Source: Ornithinimicrobium avium (lineage in GTDB: Bacteria > Actinomycetota > Actinomycetes > Actinomycetales > Dermatophilaceae). From it: a DNA stretch of 64,000 bases. Both the position numbers and the translations under genes were made by a program. How positions within the stretch are numbered: position 1 is the stretch's first letter; every line of letters starts with the position of its first letter. Positions 1 to 9,254 of this stretch are shown here, one piece after another. Location of the stretch: contig NZ_CP031229.1 in NCBI RefSeq assembly GCF_003351765.1, positions 2,666,001 to 2,730,000 of the forward strand, given 5' to 3'. Under the pieces are notes generated by a model. The model saw only the letters and a list, made by a program, of their open reading frames with translations. It was not told the origin of the DNA and did no database searches.

Positions 1-1351
<1,351 letters not shown>

Positions 1352-1426
1352 GCGCGCCGGGCGGCGGGACGAGGCCGCCGCGCCTGCACCGCATACCTGA
1401 CCTGAACACGACCGACCGAGGGAACG

Positions 1427-4141
1427 ATGGCTGACGACGAGACCCCCGACCTGCCCACGGACGACACGGACGTCGAGGTGGAGAACCCCGACCCGCAGAC
1501 CGCGCCCGTGGACCGCTCGCCCGGCGAGACCGACCGCGTCGAGGCGGTCGACCTCAACGCGGAGATGCAGCGCAGCTACATCGAGTACGCGATGAGCGTC
1601 ATCGTCTCCCGCGCGCTGCCCGACGTGCGTGACGGCCTCAAGCCGGTGCACCGGCGCGTGGTCTACGCGATGTTCGACGGCGGCTACCGTCCCGACCGCG
1701 GCTTCAACAAGTGCGCGCGTGTCGTCGGCGACGTCATGGGTCACTACCACCCGCACGGCGACAGCGCGATCTACGACGCGATGGTGCGCCTGGTGCAGCC
1801 GTGGTCGATGCGCTACCCGCTGATCTCGGGGCAGGGCAACTTCGGCACGCCCGGCGACGAGGGGGCGGCCGCCCCGCGCTACACCGAGGCCCGGATGGCG
1901 CCGCTGGCCATGGAGATGGTCCGCGAGATCGACGAGGGCACCGTCGACTTCACCGACAACTACGACGGGAAGACCAAGGAGCCGACGGTGCTGCCGGCGC
2001 GCTTCCCGAACCTGCTGGTCAACGGCTCGGCCGGTATCGCGGTGGGCATGGCCACCCAGATCCCGCCGCACAACCTGCGCGAGGTCGCCTCCGCCGCCCG
2101 GTGGCTGCTGGAGCACCCGGAGGCCACCCGCGAGGAGCTGCTGGCCAAGACGCTGGAGCTGGTGCCCGGTCCGGACTTCCCGACCGGGGCGCTCATCCTG
2201 GGCCGCAAGGGCATCGAGGAGGCCTACCGCACCGGCCGCGGCTCGATCGTCCAGCGCGCCGTCGTGGAGGTCGAGGAGATCCACGGCCGTCAGTGCCTCG
2301 TCGTCACCGAGCTGCCCTACCAGGTCAACCCGGACAACCTGGTCCGCAAGATCGCCCAGCTGGTCAACGAGGGTCGCCTGGGCGGGATCGCCGACCTGCG
2401 CGACGAGACGTCCGGCCGCACCGGGCAGCGCCTGGTCATCGTGCTCAAGCGCGACGCCGTGGCCAAGGTCGTCCTCAACAACCTCTACAAGCACACCCAG
2501 CTGCAGGCCAACTTCAGCGCCAACATGCTGGCGCTCGTCGACGGGGTGCCGCGCACGCTGCCCGTCTCGGCGTTCATCCGGCACTGGGTCGACCACCAGG
2601 TCGAGGTCATCGTGCGGCGCACCACGTTCCGCCTGGACGAGGCCGAGAAGCGGATCCACATCCTGCGCGGCCTGCTCAAGGCCCTCGACATGCTGGACGA
2701 GGTCATCGCCCTCATCCGCCGCAGCCCCTCGGCCGATGAGGCCCGGGACGGTCTGATGGAGCTGCTGGCCATCGACGACGTGCAGGCCCGCGCCATCCTC
2801 GACATGCAGCTGCGCCGCCTGGCCGCGCTGGAGCGCCAGCGCATCATCGACCAGCACGACGAGCTGCAGACCCAGATCGAGGACTACCAGGACATCCTGT
2901 CCAAGCCCGAGCGGCAGCGGCAGATCATCATCGACGAGCTCGGGGCCATCGTCGACAAGTACGGCGACGCGCGGCGCTCGCGGATCGTCCCCGACGAGGG
3001 CGACATGTCGATGGAGGACCTGATCCCCGAGGAGGACGTGGTCGTCACCATCACCCGCGGCGGCTACGTCAAGCGCACCCCCGTGCGCGAGTACCGGCCG
3101 CAGAACCGCGGGGGCAAGGGCCGTCGTGGCGCCGCCCTGCGCGCCGACGACGTGGTGGAGCACTTCTTCATCACCAGCACCCACGAGTGGATGCTGTTCT
3201 TCACCAACACCGGCCGGGTCTACCGGGCCAAGGCCTACGAGTTCCCCGAGGGCGGGCCGACCGGCAAGGGTCAGCACGTGGCCAACCTGATGGCCTTCCA
3301 GCCGGACGAGCGGATCCGCCAGGTGCTCACCATCGCCGACTACGAGCAGGAGCCCTACCTGCTGCTCGCCACCCGCAACGGGCTGGTCAAGAAGTCCCGG
3401 CTGGGCGACTACGACTCCCCCCGCTCCGGCGGTCTGATCGCGATCAACCTGCGCGACGGCGACGAGCTCGTCGGGGCGCAGCTGACCTCCGCGCAGGACG
3501 ACGTGCTCCTCGTCTCCCGCAAGGGCCAGTCGGTCCGCTTCACCGCGACCGACGGGGCGCTGCGGCCGATGGGCCGGGCCACCTCCGGCGTCTCCGGGAT
3601 GAAGTTCCGCGGCGAGGACGAGCTGCTCTCCATGTCGGTGGTCCCCGAGGGCGAAGACCCGTTCGTCTTCGTCGTCTTCGAGACGGGTATGGCGAAGCGC
3701 ACCCCGGTCTCGGCCTACCGGGTGCAGGGTCGTGGCGGTCTGGGCATCAAGGTCGCCAAGTCCACCGACAAGGGCGGCAACCTCGTCGGTGCGCTCACGG
3801 TGCACGAGGGCGACGAGGTGCTGGTGGTCATGGAACGCGGCAACGTGGTGCGCTCCAGCATCGACCAGGTCCGGGTCACCGGCCGGGACACCGCCGGGGT
3901 CCGGTTCGCCGATCCCGGCAAGCACGACTCGATCGTGGCCGTGGCCCGCAACGCCGAGAGCACGGCGCTGGAGGAGGTCGAGGAGATCGCCGGGCAGGAG
4001 GACGCGCAGGCGGACGACATACCTGCCGGTGACGGCGCGGAGGATGTCGCCGGTGTCGCCGATGGCGTACCGTCGGAGGAGCCGGACGGTGAGCAGCCGA
4101 GCGGTCAGACCAGCGACGCACCCCCGGGAGACGATGCATGA
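1427..4141 (+). CDS. gyrA: DNA gyrase subunit A
   Basis: This 904-residue protein is the DNA-cleaving and wrapping subunit of gyrase. The winged-helix/tower core begins with RSYIEYAMSVIVSRALPDVR. The catalytic Tyr is residue 152 in PRYTEARM. The quinolone-resistance region reads GDSAIYD with Ser113 and Asp117, so both positions have the drug-sensitive residues of the family. The C-terminal beta-pinwheel carries a GyrA box (QNRGGKGRRG near residue 565). An unusual feature is a long acidic Asp/Glu/Gly tail of about 60 residues after the pinwheel and a similar acidic N-terminal extension of about 35 residues before the core. The stop codon overlaps the ATG of the next gene (ATGA), so translation is coupled to the DUF3566 gene. 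Confidence 0.98.
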   Translation: MADDETPDLPTDDTDVEVENPDPQTAPVDRSPGETDRVEAVDLNAEMQRSYIEYAMSVIVSRALPDVRDGLKPVHRRVVYAMFDGGYRPDRGFNKCARVVGDVMGHYHPHGDSAIYDAMVRLVQPWSMRYPLISGQGNFGTPGDEGAAAPRYTEARMAPLAMEMVREIDEGTVDFTDNYDGKTKEPTVLPARFPNLLVNGSAGIAVGMATQIPPHNLREVASAARWLLEHPEATREELLAKTLELVPGPDFPTGALILGRKGIEEAYRTGRGSIVQRAVVEVEEIHGRQCLVVTELPYQVNPDNLVRKIAQLVNEGRLGGIADLRDETSGRTGQRLVIVLKRDAVAKVVLNNLYKHTQLQANFSANMLALVDGVPRTLPVSAFIRHWVDHQVEVIVRRTTFRLDEAEKRIHILRGLLKALDMLDEVIALIRRSPSADEARDGLMELLAIDDVQARAILDMQLRRLAALERQRIIDQHDELQTQIEDYQDILSKPERQRQIIIDELGAIVDKYGDARRSRIVPDEGDMSMEDLIPEEDVVVTITRGGYVKRTPVREYRPQNRGGKGRRGAALRADDVVEHFFITSTHEWMLFFTNTGRVYRAKAYEFPEGGPTGKGQHVANLMAFQPDERIRQVLTIADYEQEPYLLLATRNGLVKKSRLGDYDSPRSGGLIAINLRDGDELVGAQLTSAQDDVLLVSRKGQSVRFTATDGALRPMGRATSGVSGMKFRGEDELLSMSVVPEGEDPFVFVVFETGMAKRTPVSAYRVQGRGGLGIKVAKSTDKGGNLVGALTVHEGDEVLVVMERGNVVRSSIDQVRVTGRDTAGVRFADPGKHDSIVAVARNAESTALEEVEEIAGQEDAQADDIPAGDGAEDVAGVADGVPSEEPDGEQPSGQTSDAPPGDDA

Positions 4142-4908
4142 GCACCAGCCACGGCGCCCAGCCGGGCCCGTCGACCTCCGGTGACGAGACCGAGGTCCAT
4201 CCTCGCGTGCAGCCGGAGGACGGGTCCGGACCGGACCGGGGGCCCGGGCGCGGGGTCGAGCGCGGACGGACGGTGACGGCCTCGGAGGAGGACCGTTCGA
4301 CCGCCGCCCGGATGAGGGACGGGGCCCTGGCGCGCACCGCCCAGGGCCGGGACCTGGCGGCCCGCAAGGCGCGCGCGCTGCGGGGCGCCTCCGCCGGTCT
4401 GGCGTCGGGGTCGGCGGCCGGTGCGACCGCAGGACGCCCCTCGACCGCGCGACCGGCGGGACCGCGGACCGCCCCCACCAACACCGCCCGCACCTCCGAC
4501 CCGGCCCGTGCCGGACGTCCCGCCCCGCGCCGGGGTGGTCCCCGCAGGGTGCGGCTGACGGCCCAGCGGATCGACCCCTGGTCGGTCCTGAAGATCAGCT
4601 TCCTGGTCTCGGTCGCGCTCGGCATCGCCGGCGTGGTCATGGTGGGCCTGCTGTGGACGGTGCTGTCGGGGATGAACGTCTTCTCCACCGTCAGCGACTT
4701 CTTCACCCAGGTGACCAGCGGCGAGTCCGGCGGGCCGGCGTTCGACCTGATGGACTACCTCGGCTTCGGCCGCGTGGTCTCGCTGACCGCGGTGATCGGC
4801 GTGCTCAACGTCTTCCTGCTCACCGCCCTGGCCACCCTGACCGCCTTCCTCTACAACATCTGCGCCGCTCTCGTCGGTGGCGCGCAGGTGACGCTCTCCG
4901 ACGAGTAG
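4138..4908 (+). CDS. DUF3566 transmembrane protein downstream of gyrA
   Basis: The protein has 256 residues. The N-terminal 140 residues are a disordered, Ala/Arg/Gly/Pro-rich, probably cytoplasmic tail. The C-terminal 115 residues form the DUF3566 domain, starting RVRLTAQRIDPWSVLKISFL, with two hydrophobic helices (about 155-180 and 222-247). DUF3566 proteins are found immediately after gyrA in most actinobacteria. Their function is not established; a link to the cell envelope or division has been suggested from location only. The ATG overlaps the gyrA stop, so it is in the gyr transcription unit. No catalytic motifs are visible. Confidence 0.9.
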   Translation: MSTSHGAQPGPSTSGDETEVHPRVQPEDGSGPDRGPGRGVERGRTVTASEEDRSTAARMRDGALARTAQGRDLAARKARALRGASAGLASGSAAGATAGRPSTARPAGPRTAPTNTARTSDPARAGRPAPRRGGPRRVRLTAQRIDPWSVLKISFLVSVALGIAGVVMVGLLWTVLSGMNVFSTVSDFFTQVTSGESGGPAFDLMDYLGFGRVVSLTAVIGVLNVFLLTALATLTAFLYNICAALVGGAQVTLSDE

Positions 4909-4937
4909 CCGCTCCGGTCGGGGAGCTCGCCCAGGAT

Positions 4938-4967
4938 TTGGGCGCGCTCGCCGCCATGCGGTAGTCT
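4938..4967 (+). promoter_or_regulatory. Putative promoter of tRNA-Ile
   Basis: TTGGGC at 4938-4943 and TAGTCT at 4962-4967 are separated by 18 bp and lie 28 bp before the mature tRNA-Ile. The same TAGTCT -10 hexamer precedes the tRNA-Leu at 52300-52305 at a similar distance, which supports the assignment. This is inferred from sequence only. Confidence 0.45.
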
Positions 4968-4994
4968 CGTGCGTCGCGTGAGCAACGCGTCCCC

Positions 4995-5071
4995 GGGCCT
5001 ATAGCTCAGTTGGTTAGAGCGCTGTCCTGATAAGACAGAGGTCACTGGTTCAAGTCCAGTTAGGCCCACCA
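4995..5071 (+). tRNA. ileT: tRNA-Ile(GAT)
   Basis: The acceptor stem GGGCCTA (4995-5001) pairs with TAGGCCC (5061-5067). The anticodon arm is CTGTC-CTGATAA-GACAG with anticodon GAT. The T arm is ACTGG-TTCAAGT-CCAGT. The discriminator A is at 5068 and CCA is encoded (5069-5071). tRNA-Ile after gyrA is the standard actinobacterial arrangement. Confidence 0.97.
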
Positions 5072-5105
5072 GCACCATCCACCTCGTCCCCGACGGAGGC
5101 ACAGA

Positions 5106-5237
5106 ATGAAGCGTCTGCTCATGCTCGCCGCGGCTGCTGCCGGCATCGCCGTGCTGAAGAAGATGCAGGACACCCAGGCCGAGCGCGACCTGTGGGCCGA
5201 GGCCACCGACGACGTCCACACCGTCGGCGGCCAGTGA
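5106..5237 (+). CDS. DLW-39 family small protein
   Basis: This 43-residue protein begins MKRLLMLAAAAAGIAVLKKM and contains the AERDLWAEATDDV segment that names the DLW-39 family. The family is conserved between tRNA-Ile and tRNA-Ala downstream of gyrA in actinobacteria and has no assigned function. The N-terminal 17 residues form one short hydrophobic helix, so the protein is probably membrane-associated. The ATG is preceded by GGAGGCACAGA. The gene is too short for default ORF callers but is supported by family, place and ribosome site. Confidence 0.9.
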   Translation: MKRLLMLAAAAAGIAVLKKMQDTQAERDLWAEATDDVHTVGGQ

Positions 5238-5300
5238 CCCTGGTCCGCCCGCACAACTGAACAATCCCCGGTCCCGGTCTCCCGACCAGCGGGCCGTCCA

Positions 5301-5373
5301 GGGGGCGTGGCGCAATTGGTAGCGCACCTGCTTTGCAAGCAGGGGGTTAGGGGTTCGAGTCCCCTCGCCTCCA
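5301..5373 (+). tRNA. alaT: tRNA-Ala(TGC), island insertion site
   Basis: The acceptor stem is GGGGGCG (5301-5307) with CGCCTCC (5366-5372). It contains the G3:U70 wobble pair that identifies alanine tRNAs. The anticodon arm is CCTGC-TTTGCAA-GCAGG with anticodon TGC at 5334-5336, and the T arm is AGGGG-TTCGAGT-CCCCT. CCA is not fully encoded. The 3' half is duplicated at 31083-31129, so a genomic island entered here and restored an intact tRNA. The copy at 5301-5373 is complete and folds normally. Confidence 0.97.
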
Positions 5374-5378
5374 CCCCA
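5331..5378 (+). repeat. attL of the genomic island (tRNA-Ala 3' half)
   Basis: From the anticodon loop to just beyond the tRNA 3' end the sequence repeats at 31083-31129 in the same orientation. The two copies differ by one missing G in the variable region and one C-to-T in the acceptor stem (CGCCTCC versus CGTCTCC). Direct repeats of a tRNA 3' half are the usual attachment sites of tyrosine integrases, and such an integrase is encoded at 7520-8737. Confidence 0.88.
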
Positions 5379-5382
5379 GGTC

Positions 5383-5417
5383 AGAGGCCCTTCCCGCTCC
5401 GCGGGGAGGGCCTCTTT
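5383..5417 (+). terminator. Rho-independent terminator after tRNA-Ala
   Basis: A long hairpin (AGAGGCCCTTCCCGC, loop TCC, GCGGGGAGGGCCTCT) runs into a short T run at 5415-5417. A close copy without the T run lies after attR at 31137-31169. Confidence 0.8.
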
Positions 5418-5507
5418 CGTGCCCGTACCCCAGCAAAGTACGGCTGCAAACGCGTCGATCATGGGCCTGACCTGCAGGTTTGGGGTGACGTGCGTGCTGC
5501 AACGCCG

Positions 5508-6704
5508 TCAGGCGCTGAGGAGGACGTCGAGGACGGCAGGGGCGAAGAAGCGGCGGCGGTAGGTCTCACCCGTTGACGAGAGGACGCCGAGGTCGACCAG
5601 CTGACCGACGAGGCCGTTGGCCCGGCCGTAGGAGAGTTCGAGGTCGCGTTGGACCTGCCGCACCGTGAAGGAGGGGTGTGCGACCGCGTAGTCGACGAGG
5701 GTGTGGGCCTTGTCTGCGCGCAGAGACGAGGCGCGGATCCTCTCCTTCAGCTCGGACTGCACGTCGACGAGCCTCAGCATCTGCCCATGGGTGGTCCGCG
5801 CCGATTCCTCGAGCCCCTGGGCGAAGAAGGAGATCCACTGGTCCCACTCGCCGGCGCAGCTCACCGCCAGGAGGCGGTCGTAGTACTCGCTGCGTCGTGC
5901 CTCGAACCAGGGGGACACCGTGAGGGTCGGCTCGCTGAGGACCCCAGAGGCGTAGAGCTGCAGGACGATGAGGAGGCGGCCGATGCGTCCGTTGCCGTCG
6001 TGAAAGGGGTGCAGGGTCTCGAACTGGTAGTGCGAGAGCGCCGAGACGACCACCGGGTCCATCGTCTCCTTGTGGTCCGCGGCCATCCAACGCACCAGGT
6101 CGCGCACGTTCGCCTCGAGGTCCAACCCGGGAGGAGGGGGGACAAACCGGGCGGCCTTGACCGGGAGCTCCCCGACGGCAGCCGTCCGGCGTTGCCCGAT
6201 GACGACCTGGATCGTCCTGATCTGCCCGGACGAGGGGCTCTCCGCCGGGGTGCCGCGGACCAGCGTCTGCTGCAGCTCGGCGAGCATGGGGACGGACAAG
6301 GTCCGGCCTTGGTTCACCCAGCCGAAGGCCAAGTCGGCCATCGTCACGAAGTTGAGAACCTCGCGCATCGTGAGGCTCAGCGGGCCCTCGTCGTCGGCGG
6401 TCAGCACCGCGTGCAGGGGTTCGTAGGTGCCCTCGAGCGCCGAGGTGCTCTGGGCCTCCCTCTGCAGCGAGGGTCGCCGGAGCAGCTGGGGATTGGGCAG
6501 CTGACGCGCCGTGCTGTCCAGTGCCGCGAGGGCTGCGCGCGCGTCGGCGACCCGCATCCATGTCTGAGGACTCACGTCGGGCAGGTCCTCCGTCAGTGGC
6601 GCGGGAACGAATGCGGAGTGTGTCCACTCCCCGGATCGTGGGTCGACACCCGAGATCGGCACGAGGGTCCCGGTTCTGTTGTTCCCGAACATAGCGACGT
6701 CCAC
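5508..6704 (-). CDS. Fic family protein (probable AMP-transferase, class II)
   Basis: This 398-residue Fic protein is predicted to transfer AMP or another NMP to a hydroxyl of a target protein. The catalytic motif HPFHDGNGRIGR (near residues 233-244) is complete, with the catalytic His, the metal-binding Asp and both phosphate-binding Arg positions. The N-terminal part carries TSALEG (87-92), which fits the (S/T)xxxE(G/N) inhibitory helix of class II Fic proteins, so the enzyme is probably autoinhibited. The C-terminal 70 residues look like a winged helix (HPSFTVRQVQRDLELSYGRANGLVGQL), common in stand-alone Fic proteins. It is the last gene before attL, in line with the hip genes on the same strand. 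The target is unknown. A second ATG four codons downstream is an alternative start. Confidence 0.9.
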   Translation of the reverse strand: MDVAMFGNNRTGTLVPISGVDPRSGEWTHSAFVPAPLTEDLPDVSPQTWMRVADARAALAALDSTARQLPNPQLLRRPSLQREAQSTSALEGTYEPLHAVLTADDEGPLSLTMREVLNFVTMADLAFGWVNQGRTLSVPMLAELQQTLVRGTPAESPSSGQIRTIQVVIGQRRTAAVGELPVKAARFVPPPPGLDLEANVRDLVRWMAADHKETMDPVVVSALSHYQFETLHPFHDGNGRIGRLLIVLQLYASGVLSEPTLTVSPWFEARRSEYYDRLLAVSCAGEWDQWISFFAQGLEESARTTHGQMLRLVDVQSELKERIRASSLRADKAHTLVDYAVAHPSFTVRQVQRDLELSYGRANGLVGQLVDLGVLSSTGETYRRRFFAPAVLDVLLSA

Positions 6705-6822
6705 AATGTCAATCTACACACTCATGACAGACATTTGGCAGGTGGGATGTGCAGTGAGCGAACATGTCTCGCCCACAGCAGCAGGGATCGGGGCGTTCCC
6801 ACCAAGAGTCCTGCTCACAGCC

Positions 6823-7149
6823 CTAGTCAGCCGAGTTCCGGGTGGCCTGAGACGCGCGTGGAAGGCGCGGAGCCCGCGGGTGGACCTGCCGAGCGACGGC
6901 ACTGGCGACACGGCGGGCATCGTCAGCGAAGGGCGCGGGTGCGGCCTTAGCCGCTGCGAGGACGCTTCGGGCAGGCCTGTGCGCAGGCGCTCCACGCGGT
7001 CCACGGCCTCGGTCGCCTCCAGACCTAGGGAGAGACCGACGGCGACCCAGTCCTCGACGGTCACGTCGCGGACGAGCCAAGTGCGCCCCACCTTCATCGA
7101 CCTGTCCGGCCAGGACGCCGTCGAGGTAGACGTCCAGGAATGCCGTCAC
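6823..7149 (-). pseudogene. hipA-like kinase remnant (core deleted, frameshifted)
   Basis: The GTG start overlaps the stop of the hipB-like gene, exactly as in hipBA operons. The first 17 residues (MTAFLDVYLDGVLAGQV) resemble the HipA N-terminus. The reading frame then breaks. A second frame gives a segment resembling the HipA C-terminus (VAVGLSLGLEATEAVDRVERL), and a return to the first frame gives a helical tail (FADDARRVASAVARQV). The central kinase with ATP-binding and catalytic Asp residues, about 300 residues, is missing. The product cannot be a kinase. The match to HipA ends is by eye and rests mainly on position and the N-terminal residues. Confidence 0.6.
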
Positions 7150-7412
7150 GAGCCGCCCTCGAAGAGACCGGCAAACGGGTCATCGTCCGCGGCCTCGGTC
7201 ACGGGGGTGGTGACCAGGTCGACCGCAAGTCCGAGCGCGGCAAGGACGTCGAGCACCTTGCCGATCTCGGCGGAGGGACCCTTCCCCGCTTCCACGCGGG
7301 AGAGCCACTGGCGGGAAACCCCCGCCCGGTCCGCGAGAGCCTGCTGACTGAGCCCGGCCTCCCGGCGTGCTCGGCGCACCGCCGCACCGACGTCTCGGAC
7401 CGTCCTGAGCAT
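7146..7412 (-). CDS. HipB-like XRE family transcriptional regulator (antitoxin)
   Basis: The protein has 88 residues from the ATG at 7412; an upstream ATG at 7454 would add 14. An XRE helix-turn-helix is clear: AGLSQQALADRAGVSRQWLSRVEAG. The rest, IGKVLDVLAALGLAVDLVTTP, is the short C-terminal strand region of HipB proteins. HipB represses its own operon and neutralises HipA. Here the partner kinase is deleted, so the gene survives as an orphan repressor. I prefer the inner ATG because the upstream one lies inside a regularly spaced array of half-sites (7435-7506) that looks like its operator. Confidence 0.8.
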   Translation of the reverse strand: MLRTVRDVGAAVRRARREAGLSQQALADRAGVSRQWLSRVEAGKGPSAEIGKVLDVLAALGLAVDLVTTPVTEAADDDPFAGLFEGGS

Positions 7413-7434
7413 GCGACCCACTTCCCCACCGTAG

Positions 7435-7506
7435 ATGTCACATATCCGTGACATCTTGAAATGTCACGGTACCGCGACATGTGCCCTTGTCGTCGAACTG
7501 CGACAT
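7435..7506. promoter_or_regulatory. Operator array of 13-bp-spaced ATGTCAC/GTGACAT half-sites
   Basis: Half-sites occur at 7435 (ATGTCAC), 7448 (GTGACAT), 7461 (ATGTCAC), 7474 (GCGACAT) and 7500 (GCGACAT), with a degenerate one at 7487. All steps are 13 bp and the orientation alternates. Adjacent pairs form 20-bp dyads with a 6-bp spacer. The array lies just upstream of the HipB-like gene and fits multi-dyad autoregulation by HipB. Confidence 0.65.
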
Positions 7507-7519
7507 CTTCGTTCGGGGT

Positions 7520-8737
7520 CTAGCCAACCGAGCCGCCCAGTCGTCCGCCGAGCTGGCGCAGCGCCTCGCGCGTGGCCTGCGACGAGACCTGGGAGTAGAC
7601 CTCCATGGTCATCGAGATCCGGCTGTGCCGGAGCACCGCCATCGCCACCCGCGGGTGCACGTCGAGCGCGACGAGCAGGCTCGCGCAGGTCCGCCGCGTT
7701 GCGTGCACGGGGATGATCGGGACGCCGGCCTTGCCCGCCCGGGTCTTGAACGCCGTGTGGAAGTTGCGCGGGTCGAGCGGATCGCCCAGACGGGTCGTGA
7801 AGACGAGGCCGCAGTCGCCCCACATGTCTCCGGCGGCGAGCCGTCGCCGGTTCTCCTCGGCCCGGTGCCGTTGGAGGGCCCGGAGGGCGATGTCCGGCAG
7901 CGGCAGCGGCGCGTCCGAGGAGGGGGTCTTGGTCCGCCGCCGGAGCAGCTGGCCGTCGACGCGCTGGACCTGCCAGGCGATGTAGGCCTCGCCCTGCTCC
8001 AGGTCGACGTCCTCCCACGCCAGGCCGAGCACCTCCCCCCGCCGCAGCCCGAGCACGAGGAGCAGCACGTAGGCCGCATACATCGCATCCCCGGCGTCGC
8101 GGGCTGACTCCAGGAACTGCCGGGCGTCGTCCACCGACCACACGGCCGATCGCTTCGCCCGGGGCACCGGCACGCGCACGAGCGCGGCCACGTTGCGGAA
8201 GACGAGCTCCTCGCGCATCGCCTGGGTGAGTGCCCCGCGGAGCACGCGCCACGCCTGGTGGACCGTCCACTCCGAGGCGACCTCGTGGCAGCACTGCCCA
8301 CGCGCGCAGCACCGCGGCTCGGTCCGCGCGGCGTCCTTGCCCTGGAAGCAGCACTGGCACCGCACCCGCAGCTCGTTGACCCAGGTCTGGACGTCGCGGA
8401 CCGACAGCTTCTCGAGCTTGCGATCCCCCAGGTCGGGGACGATGTAGAGCCGGGAGAACATCTCGTAGTTGCTCGCCGTGGCCGGCGACAGTCCTGGCCG
8501 GACGGTCTCGGTCAGCCACTGCTCGAGGAAGTCGCGGAGCCTGGGCGAGACCGGGACGACCGGTCCGCGCCGCGCCTGCTCGTGCAGCCGGAGCCACTTC
8601 TCGTGGACCTCGGCCCGGGTCTTGCCGTAGACGGACTTGCGCTGGCGGCGGCCCGCGGGGGTGGTGATCCACACGTGCGCGGCGAAGCCGTTGCGGTAGG
8701 GGTAGATCGACCCCTCCCCGTTGGCGCGGCGGCTCAC
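7520..8737 (-). CDS. int: Tyrosine-type site-specific integrase
   Basis: This 405-residue protein is predicted to integrate and excise the island at tRNA-Ala. An N-terminal AP2/SAM-like region (SRRANGEGSIYPYRNGFAAHV...) and a core-binding domain precede the catalytic domain. The catalytic residues visible are Arg in LGLRRGEVLGL, Lys in RRTKTPSS, HATRR (H-x-x-R), His in LRHSRISMTMEVY and the nucleophile Tyr in that same segment. A Cys-rich insertion (CQCC...CC...CCHE, about residues 135-160) is seen in many actinobacterial integrases. The GTG start overlaps the excisionase stop, so the two are coupled. A much longer upstream frame exists but is only open sequence over the xis gene. Confidence 0.93.
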   Translation of the reverse strand: MSRRANGEGSIYPYRNGFAAHVWITTPAGRRQRKSVYGKTRAEVHEKWLRLHEQARRGPVVPVSPRLRDFLEQWLTETVRPGLSPATASNYEMFSRLYIVPDLGDRKLEKLSVRDVQTWVNELRVRCQCCFQGKDAARTEPRCCARGQCCHEVASEWTVHQAWRVLRGALTQAMREELVFRNVAALVRVPVPRAKRSAVWSVDDARQFLESARDAGDAMYAAYVLLLVLGLRRGEVLGLAWEDVDLEQGEAYIAWQVQRVDGQLLRRRTKTPSSDAPLPLPDIALRALQRHRAEENRRRLAAGDMWGDCGLVFTTRLGDPLDPRNFHTAFKTRAGKAGVPIIPVHATRRTCASLLVALDVHPRVAMAVLRHSRISMTMEVYSQVSSQATREALRQLGGRLGGSVG

Positions 8738-8988
8738 CGCCAGTCCTCCTCCGCCTCGGCCGCCCGCCTGGCGACGTACTCGTCGACCCACGCCGGCAGG
8801 ATGCGACGGGACCCGCCGTCCTTGAGCGAGCGCAGGTCGCCGGAGATGCACATCATCCGCACCTTCGTCGGCCCGTAGCCGAGCATCTCCGCCACCTCGG
8901 GCACGCTGTACCACCGCCGCTGCAGTGGCCCGACCGGTGCCTTGCTCCGCTGCTCCGGACTCCCGCTGGCCATCGTCGACATGTCCAC
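8734..8988 (-). CDS. xis: Excisionase-like MerR/winged-helix DNA-binding protein
   Basis: This 84-residue protein has a short winged helix-turn-helix, WYSVPEVAEMLGYGPTKVRMMCISGDLRSLK followed by RRILPAWVDEYVARR. This is the helix_turn_helix_17 pattern used by recombination directionality factors of actinobacterial elements. It is translated just before and overlapping the integrase. The predicted role is to bend DNA at the att sites and bias the integrase to excision, and possibly to regulate int. An RBS-like GGGAG lies before the ATG (from rc of the plus strand at 8989-8999). Confidence 0.85.
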   Translation of the reverse strand: MDMSTMASGSPEQRSKAPVGPLQRRWYSVPEVAEMLGYGPTKVRMMCISGDLRSLKDGGSRRILPAWVDEYVARRAAEAEEDWR

Positions 8989-9254
8989 TCCCTTCGTCAG
9001 GGACCGACCTCCAGTAGGCCAGATCCCGTGCGGACCAGGCAGGCACCCGACCGTCCCTGTGGATAACCACCCGACGACGAACCCGCCTACCCCCTAAAGC
9101 GGCCGAGACCACCCTCCGGGACTCATTTTCTTCAACTTTTTTCTGAGCAGCTCCGCGACCGACCGACGCCCAGCAGCAGCAGATCGAGGACACACCTAGT
9201 GCACTCGGCGAAACTCGTGAAACCCTGAGGCTCGTTCGGCCGCCTTTGGTATAC
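8989..9254. other. Divergent intergenic region between xis and relaxase (candidate oriT / promoters)
   Basis: These 266 bp separate the divergently transcribed xis and relaxase genes. MobF relaxases often nick just upstream of their own gene, so an oriT would be expected here, but I see no convincing inverted repeat and nick motif. The region contains a perfect TGTGGATAA (9058-9066), which matches the DnaA-box consensus, and an AT-richer tract with a T run (TTTTCTTCAACTTTTTTC, 9126-9143) that is unusual for this genome. Confidence 0.4.

Noticed and set aside
5307..5576. Open frame running through tRNA-Ala (MAQLVAHLLCKQ...)
   Set aside because: It is the tRNA gene and its terminator read as protein, a common false prediction.
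9058..9066. Single DnaA box as an origin of the element
   Set aside because: One box with no further copies, iterons or replication initiator gene is not enough to call an origin.
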